A stretch of DNA of 56,401 nt from Mycobacterium intermedium (GCF_002086275.1 NZ_MVHT01000037.1:1-56401), one strand, 5' to 3'; counted from the first letter of the stretch, positions 46,201 to 54,307 are shown. Translations and numbers: made by a program. The notes: generated by a model from the sequence alone, not told the origin.

Positions 46201-46297
46201 GGATTTCATTTTGGCCAAACACCGTAACGGCCCGACGAAGACGGTGACCGTCGCGCATCAACTGCACTTGTCGCGGTTTACCAACATGGCTAGGTGA
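43220..46297 (+). CDS. dnaB: Replicative DNA helicase DnaB precursor with two inteins
   Basis: 1025-aa precursor. Removing a 141-aa and a 425-aa intein leaves a 459-aa helicase, the normal DnaB size. The extein has the N-terminal primase-interacting domain (IAAEQSVLGGML), Walker A GVGKS interrupted after Lys233, Walker B LVVVDYLQLM, and the C-terminal SLEQDADMVILLNR and AKHRNGPTKTV blocks. The helicase unwinds DNA ahead of the replisome. An AGGAGG site lies 9 nt before the ATG. Both inteins keep the reading frame open, so the protein should mature by splicing. Upstream DnaA and LexA sites suggest replication and damage control. Confidence 0.97.
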   Translation: MAVVDDLSHPGMDEPPPSEEFGRQPPQDIAAEQSVLGGMLLSKDAIADVLERLRPGDFYRPAHQSVYDAILDLYGRGEPADAVTVAAELDRRGMLRRIGGAPYLHTLISTVPTAANAGYYAGIVAEKALLRRLVEAGTRVVQYGYAGAEGADVAEVVDRAQAEIYDVADRRLSEDFVPLEDLLQPTMDEIDAIASNGGIARGVPTGFTELDELTNGLHPGQMIIVAARPGVGKALALDTPLPTPTGWTTMGDVAVGDELLDAAGRSTRVVAATEVMLGHPCYEIEFSDGTTIIADAEHQWPTRYGIRTSARLRGGLDAIAPAGSHESHGRTAVMTPVLQIESVRRVPSVAVRCVQVDNPERLYLAGRGMVPTHNSTLGLDFLRSCSIKHRMASVIFSLEMSKSEIVMRLLSAEAKIKLADMRSGRMTDDDWTRLARRMSEISEAPLYIDDSPNLTMMEIRAKARRLRQKSNLKLVVVDYLQLMTSGKKHESRQVEVSEFSRHLKLLAKELEVPVVAISQLNRGPEQRTDKKPMLSDLRESGCLTAATRILRADNGAEVTFGELMRTGERPLVWSLDEKLRMVARPMTNVFPSGRKEVFRVRLASGREVEATGNHPFMKLEGWTPLEELKIGDRVAAPRRVPEPVVTQEMHESELILLAHMIGAGSCVKRQPIRYASVDEANLLAVTAAAAHFGVTAIRDEYAAARVTTLRLPAPYRLTHGKRNPIAEWLDGLGLFGKRSYEKFVPEAVFRAPNVQVALFLRHLWATDGSVRWDAKAGQGRIYYGSTSRQLIDDVAHLLLRMGVYARIKPARKLGYRDAWHLYIYGAENQARFLRHVGVHGVKAVAAQEVLSHLEKMVRNPNLDTVPQEIWDQIRKALSDKQMTHRQFAAAMSSQFCGSTMWKHAPSRSRLHRAASVLADRDIHALATSDVYWDTIVEITSIGEHDVYDGTVDGTHNFVANLVSLHNSLEQDADMVILLNRPDAFDRDDPRGGEADFILAKHRNGPTKTVTVAHQLHLSRFTNMAR
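43919..44341 (+). other. DnaB intein in the P-loop (class 3 mini-intein)
   Basis: 141 aa inserted directly after the P-loop Lys233 (GVGK/A...HN/S). It begins with Ala, so the usual Cys1/Ser1 nucleophile is absent. The class 3 signature is present instead: Trp in AEHQWPT (block B), Cys in VRCVQVD (block F), and Thr in VPTHN before the terminal Asn. No LAGLIDADG endonuclease. Similar mini-inteins occupy this site in some mycobacterial and phage DnaB proteins. Confidence 0.85.
44843..46117 (+). other. DnaB intein with LAGLIDADG endonuclease domain (class 1)
   Basis: 425 aa, starting at Cys (CLTAATRILRADNG, after ESG) and ending VSLHN before Ser, the standard class 1 junctions, with the block B TGNHPF. 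The inserted endonuclease has motif 1 LLAHMIGAGS, where the catalytic Asp (GDG) is Ala, and motif 2 LRHLWATDGSV, which keeps Asp. M. tuberculosis DnaB has one intein at this site. Splicing residues look intact; cutting activity is probably lost. Confidence 0.85.
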
Positions 46298-46378
46298 GTC
46301 CGCCGCCGCCGGCTGTAGGTCCGCCTTTCGTTGGCCAAGTTCCGCTGTTGACGGCGGCGCTCCTCGGGCGGGCCCCGA

Positions 46379-46747
46379 CTAGGACTGACCCAGACTCGGC
46401 CGGTAGTCAGCCGCCTCGGCCTCAGCAGCAAGCAGCGCATCCAGCTCGCCCTCCTGCTGGGCCACGAACACACCGATCACCTGCCGGCACAGCTCCGGGA
46501 CGCTCACGCCACGCATATCAGCGATACGTTTCAGCCCCAACAGCATTGACGTGGACACGTGGAACTGCACAGCGAACTGACCGCACGAACCATCCTCAGG
46601 CGGCAACCCCGGACCGACCACCACAGGGTCATCCACCCCGTACTCGCCCAGCTCGGCACGTCGAGCCCTTTCAACAACCCCACCACCGGCGCCGCCGCCT
46701 TCGCCCCCGCCCGGGTCCGGGAACTCCTCATGACTGAACAAACCCAT
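46379..46747 (-). CDS. Ribbon-helix-helix-like small protein
   Basis: 122 aa. The C-terminal half QFHVSTSMLLGLKRIADMRGVSVPELCRQVIGVFVAQQEGELDAL has the strand-helix-helix look of CopG/Arc DNA-binding proteins. The N-terminal half is Gly/Glu-rich and low in complexity. No toxin partner is adjacent, so a toxin-antitoxin role is not supported. It stands where M. tuberculosis has the Rv0059/Rv0060 (DarT/DarG) pair after dnaB. Confidence 0.6.
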   Translation of the reverse strand: MGLFSHEEFPDPGGGEGGGAGGGVVERARRAELGEYGVDDPVVVGPGLPPEDGSCGQFAVQFHVSTSMLLGLKRIADMRGVSVPELCRQVIGVFVAQQEGELDALLAAEAEAADYRPSLGQS

Positions 46748-46856
46748 CCAGCCACACTAGACCTCGCAGATTCTCAGGCCGCCAACCAAAGGACGCCGTT
46801 TCAGGCAGATCTAGGCAGCCGGAAGGCGCTGGGAGTGGCAGAGGGTCGCGGTCGGC

Positions 46857-48038
46857 TCAGTCCGGCTGGAAGGGACTTTTGACCCAGCCCGCCACGACGG
46901 CGAGGCGGCTGGGCCGGTGCACGGCGAGGAAGCCGAAAGGACGGTCGAATACGACTCTGGCGTAGGTGACTTCATAGCGCGGGTCGGGGAATGCGCAGCC
47001 CACTTCCAAGCTGAAGGCGGTGACGGCGGCGGCTTCAAATCCCTCGGCGAAGAATCTGGCCAGCACCTCCTGGGCGCCGGCGGAAATGGCGAGCGGGATC
47101 GGGCTCAGCCGCGGCAGGTGCGATGTTGTGGTGTCGGTCAGAAGGCCGAGCCCGAACAGCTCTGAATTGTCCAGCAGGTTGTGCTCGGTCTTGATCTCGA
47201 AGGAGGGCAGCGACAGGTCCAGAATGTCTTCGGGGTCTGATGATTTCAGCCGCTCCACGGTCAGCCCCGGGCCACCGCGGTCGCCGGTGTCGGCGGCCGG
47301 GCGGATCTGGGCCTGTCCGGAGAGTTCACGCAGGCCGACGCCGAGGATCTCGGCGGGCGGCTGGTCGTCGCCGAGAAGCAGGTGGACGTCGACGTCGCCG
47401 TCGCCTTCAACGACGACACGGGTGACCGCGTCATCGAGGACCGCCGCGATGGACAGGTCCGAGGTGGTGCGGCTCAGTGACTGTTGATCGGCGGGACCCG
47501 GATCGTCCGGCCACATCGCGCCCCGGTCGCGGGGGCAGCCGTCGAACGGTGTACGCCAGCGCACCCGGGCGGCGAGCGCGGAGGCGAGCACCAAGAGGGT
47601 CGCGTCGGTGAGCTTGAGTGGGAACGTGTCGATGAGTCCGGCGGTCTGCTCGTCCGCCCAGCGGTCCAGGGCCGCCTGATCGGTGAGAGTTCCCACGACA
47701 TTTTCGGGTAGCGAGGCCGCCCAACCCTGTTCCAGCGGAACACCTTTGCGGGTCCAGATGCCCAGCGCAGCGGTCGTCGACTTGCCGCCACGGAGGAGGT
47801 CGATGATTTCCAATGCTTCCTGTTGCGCCGCGTCGGTAGGCCGGTCGAGGGCCGCGGCCAACTCGGCGCCAGCCGGGTCGTCGGCCGCAGAGGCGAGCAG
47901 TGCCAGCAGCGGCCATAGGCCGGCTCCCGAGAGGGCATAGTCCTCGGCGCCCATGAGATTGCACCACCGCGCGGTCAGGGTGTTGGCGGCGTTTACCGCC
48001 GGGCTCGGTCCTTTCTTGGAATTCACGCCCCAAATCAT
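46857..48038 (-). CDS. Serpin-family protease inhibitor-like protein
   Basis: 393 aa, the usual serpin length. The C-terminal part has the serpin signature arrangement: a hinge EGFEAAAVTA resembling inhibitory serpins (E-x-G-x-E-A-A-A-x-T), then a reactive-centre-loop region about 8 residues longer than in antitrypsin, then FDRPFGFLAVHRPSRLAVVAGWVKSP. The central LSLPSFEIKTEHNL matches the serpin LPKF-type strand. No signal peptide is seen, so it may act inside the cell. Serpins are uncommon in mycobacteria, which suggests gain by transfer. Target protease unknown. Confidence 0.75.
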   Translation of the reverse strand: MIWGVNSKKGPSPAVNAANTLTARWCNLMGAEDYALSGAGLWPLLALLASAADDPAGAELAAALDRPTDAAQQEALEIIDLLRGGKSTTAALGIWTRKGVPLEQGWAASLPENVVGTLTDQAALDRWADEQTAGLIDTFPLKLTDATLLVLASALAARVRWRTPFDGCPRDRGAMWPDDPGPADQQSLSRTTSDLSIAAVLDDAVTRVVVEGDGDVDVHLLLGDDQPPAEILGVGLRELSGQAQIRPAADTGDRGGPGLTVERLKSSDPEDILDLSLPSFEIKTEHNLLDNSELFGLGLLTDTTTSHLPRLSPIPLAISAGAQEVLARFFAEGFEAAAVTAFSLEVGCAFPDPRYEVTYARVVFDRPFGFLAVHRPSRLAVVAGWVKSPFQPD

Positions 48039-48080
48039 GGCATTGGCAGCAACGGTGCCGCGGCACCCTACGACACCGGC

Positions 48081-48386
48081 CTATTGTTGTCGGCGGCGGT
48101 TGCGTACTGCCAGGTAGGCGCTACTGCCGGTCATCATCGCGCTGGCAAGCATCAGGATTAGTGGTGCGACTTCGGATCCGCTTCGCCATTGCAACCATCC
48201 GAGGACGAGCGATGCGAGCCCACATCCGAGTGGGGCGAGAAAAGGTGTGCATCTGTACTGTGTTGCACTGCAACGCAAGTCGACCTCTGCGTCGCGTGCG
48301 TCAAGCTGCGCTGCGACCCACAGCATGACCGCCAGGAATGGTCCAGCGCACACCGTCAGCGCTGATACAAATGCCAATTGGGCCAT
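48081..48386 (-). CDS. Small three-helix membrane protein linked to a WXG100-like gene
   Basis: 101 aa from the ATG at 48386, two nt after the stop of the upstream WXG-type gene; a TTG at 48404 would add six residues and overlap that gene. Hydrophobic segments lie at about 3-26, 47-63 and 69-90, with a basic tail RNRRRQQ. Close coupling to the WXG-type gene suggests a joint function, such as a membrane partner or an immunity protein for an exported effector. That is inference; no family was recognised. Confidence 0.6.
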   Translation of the reverse strand: MAQLAFVSALTVCAGPFLAVMLWVAAQLDARDAEVDLRCSATQYRCTPFLAPLGCGLASLVLGWLQWRSGSEVAPLILMLASAMMTGSSAYLAVRNRRRQQ

Positions 48387-48387
48387 T

Positions 48388-49425
48388 TCAAGGCTGCCGG
48401 GCAACCGGAATTTGCGCGTATCCAGGATCGGCGACGGCGAGCCGGTACCCCGATATCAGCAGATTGATAGCTGCCGCAGCCGTCGCAGGAGCGCCCTCCG
48501 GAAGCAAAGGAAGGCTGGCGGCCACTCCTATCGCGGCGGCGTCAAAGGCTGCGATACGTTGAAGTAGCTCGGCTTGACTTACATTGCCGCCGTAGGTCGT
48601 GTTGAACCACTCCACAAATTTGTCGTACTCAATCCGCTGCTGCAGAAGAGCCAGGCGTAGTTCGGCGGCCGTGACGTTCGGAGCCGACGGATTGGGGATC
48701 GAATGACCGTAAACTTGGTATCGAGCGAAGTCTTCTAGCGGTTTCGGCACTTCTGCGAGCGGCGCGTGCGGAACTCTGTTCGCATCGCCGGTGACCGGGG
48801 CCGGTGTTCCATCAGGGATGTCCCACGGAGTAAAGGGGGGCGGGGGACCGTGGCTGCCGTCATGTGGCCAGTCGACTTGATGGACGTTGCCCTTGCGTTT
48901 GGCGGCCACGGCCGAGGTGAAGCTGATGGTGCCCACATCACCAGCAGTCGCTGTCAGCTGACCGGAGACGGCTTGCTCTATGCCGACGAGGTGACTGGCG
49001 CGCAAGACGATGTCTCCGGCGAACGCCTCGGCCTGAGTCTGCCGAGCGAGGTGCCTTGCATCGGTAGTGCTTTGGTGAGTGTCGAGCACTGACAAGTCTT
49101 CGCCGACTTCGAAGCCGGCTCTTTGTGCATCGTCGACGGCGTATATGACTCTTCGCCATGCCGTGCCGATTTCCCCGGCACCCGTGTGTGCGAGCGCTGC
49201 TGCGTTCCGCAGTTGGGCCACTTTGCTGTCGACGGTCGACAGGTCGGCTGTGGTCCGATCTCGGAGCGCGTCGCCGCCGGCTCCGCTCCAGGCAACGGAG
49301 TGGGCTTGGTTACGTATTTGTATGAACACTTCTTCCCATTGATCGGCGGTAGCGGTCCAATTGTTTGCGGCGTTGATCAAATGCTCGGTGTCCCAGGCGC
49401 GTAGTTGTGAGAGGGTTGGCAGCAT
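48388..49425 (-). CDS. Large WXG100/PPE-like protein with unknown C-terminal domain
   Basis: 345 aa from the ATG at 49425, which shares a base with the stop of the upstream 99-aa gene (TGATG); the longer frame overlaps that gene and is not credible. The N-terminal ~190 residues are helical, with AWDTEHLINAANNWTATADQWEE and AWSGAGGDALRDR, where WSG stands as a WxG turn, typical of proteins exported by ESX systems. A Pro-rich linker (FTPWDIPDGTPAP) and a C-terminal helical domain (240-345) of unknown type follow. Possibly a secreted effector. Confidence 0.68.
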   Translation of the reverse strand: MLPTLSQLRAWDTEHLINAANNWTATADQWEEVFIQIRNQAHSVAWSGAGGDALRDRTTADLSTVDSKVAQLRNAAALAHTGAGEIGTAWRRVIYAVDDAQRAGFEVGEDLSVLDTHQSTTDARHLARQTQAEAFAGDIVLRASHLVGIEQAVSGQLTATAGDVGTISFTSAVAAKRKGNVHQVDWPHDGSHGPPPPFTPWDIPDGTPAPVTGDANRVPHAPLAEVPKPLEDFARYQVYGHSIPNPSAPNVTAAELRLALLQQRIEYDKFVEWFNTTYGGNVSQAELLQRIAAFDAAAIGVAASLPLLPEGAPATAAAAINLLISGYRLAVADPGYAQIPVARQP

Positions 49426-49724
49426 CACACCGAAACCGTCTGCCGTACAAGGGCAACCGCCGCCGCAGCAGCGTCGTCGTTGTCGCTGTAGCTGAACGCG
49501 GAGGTCACCACCGCGGCTGCGGTGTCGTGCGCCCGCGCCGTCAGCGCCGCGTCGGCAGTGCCAATTGCCGTATTGATCGCAGCTACCGCGGCGGTGGTGG
49601 GCTGACATGACGGACCCGATTCCGGTTGTGCCCACATGTAGCGTTCAGCGCTAAGCCCTGCCCATCGACTGGCCATGATTCGTAGCTCGTCGACAGACAA
49701 CCGCAACCCACCCCATTCCGTCAT
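49425..49724 (-). CDS. Small EsxA/DUF2580-like helical protein
   Basis: 99 aa from the ATG at 49724 (MTEWGGLRLSVDELR); the upstream extension is not protein-like. It is the size of EsxA/EspC-type proteins, with ASRWAGLSAERY as a central feature and an Ala/Asp-rich C-terminal helix. Its stop overlaps the start of the large WXG-type gene, a strict coupling that suggests the products form a heterodimer, as EsxA/EsxB and PE/PPE pairs do. Confidence 0.65.
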   Translation of the reverse strand: MTEWGGLRLSVDELRIMASRWAGLSAERYMWAQPESGPSCQPTTAAVAAINTAIGTADAALTARAHDTAAAVVTSAFSYSDNDDAAAAAVALVRQTVSV

Positions 49725-49834
49725 CCGCGGGAGTGTAGGCGGGCCACCGTGCGTAAAGCCATTCACCTCGAAGCCTTGATGTGACCTGGCGGGCGTTGCA
49801 TACCTAGTCGGAAACGCGCAGATGGCCGCCGCCA

Positions 49835-51985
49835 TTACTCCGTAGCCGCAGGCGTCACGTCGGTGCTCGCCCCCTTGACCGAAGCCTTCGCGCGCTTCTC
49901 CGCACGCACGGGCTTCCCGCGACGCACGAACCCAGCCACCGAGATCGACGCCGTCAGCAGCGAGTCCTCGCCGCTGACAAACGGGTGGAACCCGACGCCA
50001 GCACCGCCGCGGCCCTTCACGGGGATATCGGCGACTTCGGTTACCTTCCAGCCTTTTTCGGAAGTCGAGAGGATGGCTTCCCCGTTCGCGCAGGAGACCG
50101 GCAACGCGGCAATGACCTCGTCACCAGGGTCACCGGCCGCCAACCTCACTCCAGCCACGCCGTTACCGGCCGCGCCCTGCGGATTCACCGCCGCGGGGTC
50201 GATACGCAGCACCTTCCCGCGCCGGGTCACCAGCGCCAGATGTGACCCGGGTGCGAGCACACCCGACCGCAGCAGTCCCGTGATGTCCGGTGCCACCGGG
50301 ATATCGCGGATCTTGAAGGGCAGACCGGCGCCGGTGGTGAACTTGACGCGCCCGTCGGTCCACACCGCCCAACCCAGGCCTGACGTGAGCAGGTCGCCGT
50401 GGCTGTCGGAGAACACACCACGGTCGTCCAGGCGCCAGGCGGCATTGACTTTCCGCTCGCGCGGCCCGGCGTCGTCGGAACCCGATGCCGTCGGCGTGGC
50501 CGAGGAATCCAGCACCGTGCGACGGTCGAACTCCGGACCGTCGAAGAGCTTCGCCGTTTCCTTCAGCTCGTTGTTGATCACTTTGCGGCGTGCGTTGGGA
50601 TTCGACACCAGTTCCGTCAGCACCGCGAACTCGGCGTCCAGCTTCTCCGCCTCGGCCTTCAACTCGATCACGTCAAGCTTGGTGAGTCGGCGTAGCTGCA
50701 GCCCCAGCACGTAATCGGCCTGCTCGGCGTCGATTCCGAACCGGGCCTGCAAGCCCAGTCGGGCTTCATCGACCGTGTCGGAGCCACGGATCACCGCCAC
50801 GGCGGCATCGATGTCCAAGTGGATGATCATCAAGCCGGCCACCAGATGGCGCCGCGCGGTGACCTTTTCCAGCCGATATTCGCTGCGCCGCACCACCACT
50901 GAGTCCCGCAGCGACAGGAACGCGGCAATAAGCTCACGTACCGACCACCAGCGTGGGACTCGGTCCTCGTCCAGGGCGACGAGGCTGGCAGCGAATGTCG
51001 ACTCCAGTGGTGTCAGTGCAAGGAGCTGCTCACGGATTGTTTCGGCGCTGTGACCGCGTTTGGCGGTGACCACGATGCGCAGCCCGTTGCGGCGGTCGGT
51101 CAGATCGGACATGTCGGCCACGCCGGACATTTCTCCGGATTCGACGAGGGCCCGGATCCTTTCCTGCACAGTCCCACTGGCGACGCCGGGCGGGAGTTCG
51201 GTGATAATGCAGTTCTTGCCGTCGATCAACACCGTGCCCCGCACCGTGAACGAGCCCCGGCCGGTGGTCAGGTAGTCACGCAGTCCAGCGGTGCCGACCA
51301 CCGTGGATCCACATCCCCAGTCGGGACCGGGAATCAGTTCGCACAAGGCGTCATCGGACAGGTTCGGCTTGGCCAAGAGCGTCCGGCAGGCGGCCATGAT
51401 CTCGCGGGGATTGTGTGCCGGCACCTTGGTGGCCCAACCTTCGGCAATGCCGACGGCACCGTTGCAGAGCAGCACCGGCCACCGTGCCGGCAGGACCGTC
51501 GGTTCGGTCCATTCTCCGTCGAAGGTTTGCACCATCGGCACGGCGTGATCGTCGAGTTCGGCGGTCAGCGCTGCGCCGGGGGCGGACAGTCGCATTTCGG
51601 TGTAGCGGTCGGCGGCGGGAATGTCTCCTTGGATGCGGGGGAACGCGCCTTGGCCGTCAATGACTTTCACGCGCTGGAACTCCCCGGCCATGAGCGCAGC
51701 GGCACCGTACATCGACGCGCCACCGTGGGGGTGCAGGTTGCCGGTGACCGCCGAACAGACCTTGGACGACTTCTGCGGTTTGTTGCCGGGCAGCAGCCTC
51801 GAGTCGTGCATCTGGTAGAGCAGACGTCGCTGGCCCGGCTTGAGGCCGTCGAACGCCGAAGGGATGGCGCGGTCGCTGACGCTGTAGAGCGCGAAGGTCA
51901 GCTGATAGTGGTTCCAGTAGTCGTCGGCGCTCTGGTCGAGCACCAGATCAGGGTTCTGTTCGGGAACATCCAGGGTCGCGGTCAC
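49835..51985 (-). CDS. GyrA/ParC-like subunit of an atypical type II topoisomerase (TopoM-like)
   Basis: 716 aa. The breakage-reunion domain carries AFDGLKPGQRRLLYQMHD, the catalytic Tyr128 with Arg127 (AADRYTEMRL), and ICELPPGV-type blocks (IITELPPGVASG). The C-terminal third keeps beta-pinwheel-like repeats but lacks a clear GyrA box, and the protein is about 120 residues shorter than GyrA. It lies 20 bp downstream of the GyrB-like partner. M. smegmatis has a second type II enzyme of this kind (TopoM with TopoN); the real gyrBA lies elsewhere, beside dnaA. Confidence 0.88.
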   Translation of the reverse strand: MTATLDVPEQNPDLVLDQSADDYWNHYQLTFALYSVSDRAIPSAFDGLKPGQRRLLYQMHDSRLLPGNKPQKSSKVCSAVTGNLHPHGGASMYGAAALMAGEFQRVKVIDGQGAFPRIQGDIPAADRYTEMRLSAPGAALTAELDDHAVPMVQTFDGEWTEPTVLPARWPVLLCNGAVGIAEGWATKVPAHNPREIMAACRTLLAKPNLSDDALCELIPGPDWGCGSTVVGTAGLRDYLTTGRGSFTVRGTVLIDGKNCIITELPPGVASGTVQERIRALVESGEMSGVADMSDLTDRRNGLRIVVTAKRGHSAETIREQLLALTPLESTFAASLVALDEDRVPRWWSVRELIAAFLSLRDSVVVRRSEYRLEKVTARRHLVAGLMIIHLDIDAAVAVIRGSDTVDEARLGLQARFGIDAEQADYVLGLQLRRLTKLDVIELKAEAEKLDAEFAVLTELVSNPNARRKVINNELKETAKLFDGPEFDRRTVLDSSATPTASGSDDAGPRERKVNAAWRLDDRGVFSDSHGDLLTSGLGWAVWTDGRVKFTTGAGLPFKIRDIPVAPDITGLLRSGVLAPGSHLALVTRRGKVLRIDPAAVNPQGAAGNGVAGVRLAAGDPGDEVIAALPVSCANGEAILSTSEKGWKVTEVADIPVKGRGGAGVGFHPFVSGEDSLLTASISVAGFVRRGKPVRAEKRAKASVKGASTDVTPAATE

Positions 51986-52004
51986 GGCGCTTCTCCTACG
52001 CTTT

Positions 52005-54038
52005 TTAGGTCAAGTCCAGCGCGGAGGTGTCCACGCGGGAAGCGACGTCGGCCATCCACGTACGGCGCCCTTCCGGCGGTCCGCCGAACAGAATGTGGTG
52101 CAAATTGGACTTGTTGTCGTCGATACGCACCCGAATCACGGTGCGCCGCTGCGGATCCAGCACGGTGTTCCAGAAGTCGTCGGCGTCCATCTCGCCGAGG
52201 CCCTTGTTGCGCTGTACCTCCACTTTCCGTTTGGAAGTGGCGCGTAGCTGGGCCACCGCGGCGTCGCGCTCGGACTCGTCCTGACAGTAGATGCGCTGCG
52301 TGCCGTCCTTGACCACAAACAAAGGCGGCATCGTCACGTAGACCATCCCGGCTTCGACGAGGGGCCGATAGAAGTCCAGGAACATCGAAATGAGGCTGGA
52401 GTTGATGTTGCCGCCGTCGGGGTCTGCGTCGGAGGCAAACAGTATCCGGTCATAGCGGCACATTTCCGGGTCGCAGTGGTCTCGCACGCCGCACCCCAGG
52501 ATGCGTTCGATCGAATCGAATTCGTCTTTGAGCCGCGCCTTACTCAGGGCGAACCCATAGACGTTGGGCGGCTTGCCTTTCAGAGGGAACGCCGCCTGGA
52601 ACGTGGCGTCGCGCGCCGCCTTGATGGTGCCCAGAGCGGAATCGCCCTCGCAAAGGAACAGTTCCGCACCCGACCCGCGGCCGGTTTCTCGGCTGGGTAG
52701 TAGCTTCGGCGGCAGGGACAAATTTGTGCCCAGCCCTTTGGCTTTCGATGCCGCGCGGGACCGGGCCTTGGCGCCTTCGGCGCTGCGCCGGGCCCGCGCC
52801 GACTCCAGTGCCAGCTTGGTCCACAGCGACACTGTGTCTCCGTTGGCGGGGTTGGCCGCCCAGATGGTGACGCTGCGTGCGACGTCCGGTGCCATCGCGA
52901 GGTTCAGCGACCGCGACGACACCGCGGTCTTGGCTTGCGAGTCCCAACCCACATCGGGGGCCCGGGTGTCGACGGCCAGCGCCGTGACCGCCGCGAAATC
53001 CTGTGCCTCCGGGCCGCCCTCGCCTTTCGCCAGACCCAGGTCACGGATGCGCGAGGCGCGGTCGGCCAGAGCTTCGGACAGGCCCTTGACGGCAGCGGTC
53101 AGATGAGATCCGCCACCGGGAGTACGCACGGTGTTGCAGAACGCGGCCACCGTGGCAGGTTCGGCCGGGCCGGCCGTCAACGACCAGCGGAACGGGGTGG
53201 CGCCGCGTCCGGTGGTGTATTCGCCGCGACCTTCTACGACGGCGCGCACCTCGGGTAGGGGAGTGCCGGCGGCGGTGCACATGAGGTCCAACAGGGCGTC
53301 GGTGCCCCATGGGCCGCTGAACGGCTCGAGCAATGCGGGTGCGATTTCATCGCCGGGCCAGCCCTCGTCGATGACGTGTAAGTGCACCCCCGGCGACATC
53401 CGTGCGGCAGCGTGCGCCCGCAGCAGTACCTCGCCGATATCGACGGTTGAATCGGGCACCACGGCCGGATCGAACAGAATGCGCACCGTGGTGCCGTGCG
53501 CTTCCGGCTTCCGATTGGCAGAGCCGCGCAGTTTCTGGGTATCGACGCGGGTGAAGGCGGCGTTCGGATCGAAGTCCTTCCCATCGAACACGCCGGGGTA
53601 GCCGCGGCCGAAACTCTGCAGGAAGGTCTTTCCGGCCCGTCGCACCGTTACGTCGGTTCGTGCGGAGATGAACACCGCTGCGGCAGCGCCGATCCCATTC
53701 AGACCTGCACCTGTACTCGTCGCATCCTTGTGCGCGGAGAACTTGCCGCCGGCCCGTGCGGTGCCCAGTGTCTTGACGATGCCGTTCTTGCCTGTAACCG
53801 GGTCGGAATCCACAGGCAAGCCGCGGCCATCGTCGGCGACACTGACCGATCCGTCGGCGTGCAGAGTGATCGTCACGGTGGAACCACCGTGGCTGGGATC
53901 GGCGACCTCTTCGATCGCGTTGTCCACCAACTCGCGCAATGCCGTGTTGAGGACGTCGAGGCCCAGGTTCACCGCCGGCCGCAGACGCGTGTGCTGCACA
54001 TCGTCGAGTTCGGTGATGTCCGCGGCGTTGTAACTCAC
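52005..54038 (-). CDS. GyrB/ParE-like subunit of an atypical type II topoisomerase (TopoN-like)
   Basis: 677 aa from a GTG preceded by GAAAGGACC. GHKL ATPase: ELVDNAIEEVAD, VADDGRGLPV and TSTGAGLNGIGA. TOPRIM: LFLCEGDSALG and DADPDGGNINSS, where DPDG differs from the DVDGSHI of gyrases. C-terminal QRNKGLGEMDADDFWNTV completes the family pattern. It makes the ATPase half of a heterotetramer with the downstream GyrA-like protein. By analogy with M. smegmatis TopoN/TopoM it may relax and decatenate DNA. A split inverted repeat lies about 300 bp upstream. Confidence 0.88.
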   Translation of the reverse strand: MSYNAADITELDDVQHTRLRPAVNLGLDVLNTALRELVDNAIEEVADPSHGGSTVTITLHADGSVSVADDGRGLPVDSDPVTGKNGIVKTLGTARAGGKFSAHKDATSTGAGLNGIGAAAAVFISARTDVTVRRAGKTFLQSFGRGYPGVFDGKDFDPNAAFTRVDTQKLRGSANRKPEAHGTTVRILFDPAVVPDSTVDIGEVLLRAHAAARMSPGVHLHVIDEGWPGDEIAPALLEPFSGPWGTDALLDLMCTAAGTPLPEVRAVVEGRGEYTTGRGATPFRWSLTAGPAEPATVAAFCNTVRTPGGGSHLTAAVKGLSEALADRASRIRDLGLAKGEGGPEAQDFAAVTALAVDTRAPDVGWDSQAKTAVSSRSLNLAMAPDVARSVTIWAANPANGDTVSLWTKLALESARARRSAEGAKARSRAASKAKGLGTNLSLPPKLLPSRETGRGSGAELFLCEGDSALGTIKAARDATFQAAFPLKGKPPNVYGFALSKARLKDEFDSIERILGCGVRDHCDPEMCRYDRILFASDADPDGGNINSSLISMFLDFYRPLVEAGMVYVTMPPLFVVKDGTQRIYCQDESERDAAVAQLRATSKRKVEVQRNKGLGEMDADDFWNTVLDPQRRTVIRVRIDDNKSNLHHILFGGPPEGRRTWMADVASRVDTSALDLT

Positions 54039-54307
54039 TGTTGGTCCTTTCCCGGGGCCTCCCCGAAGGCCGCCGCCGCAGCGATCGGATCCCGTCGGAG
54101 TGTCACCCGCCGCGTGACGAGGTCGCTCCCACCTGCCGATGCCCGCGTTGTGTGGGCGGTGTACCGATTCTGTCTTGCGCCACTGACATCGGGCCCCATC
54201 GACGCGGCTTGATCCGAGGGTCGTGACCCGCTACGGCACTGTTGCAGATCGTGAAGCCACCAACAGGGCAGCGGCGCCCCGTTCCGACTGCTTACAGGTC
54301 TGTCCAA

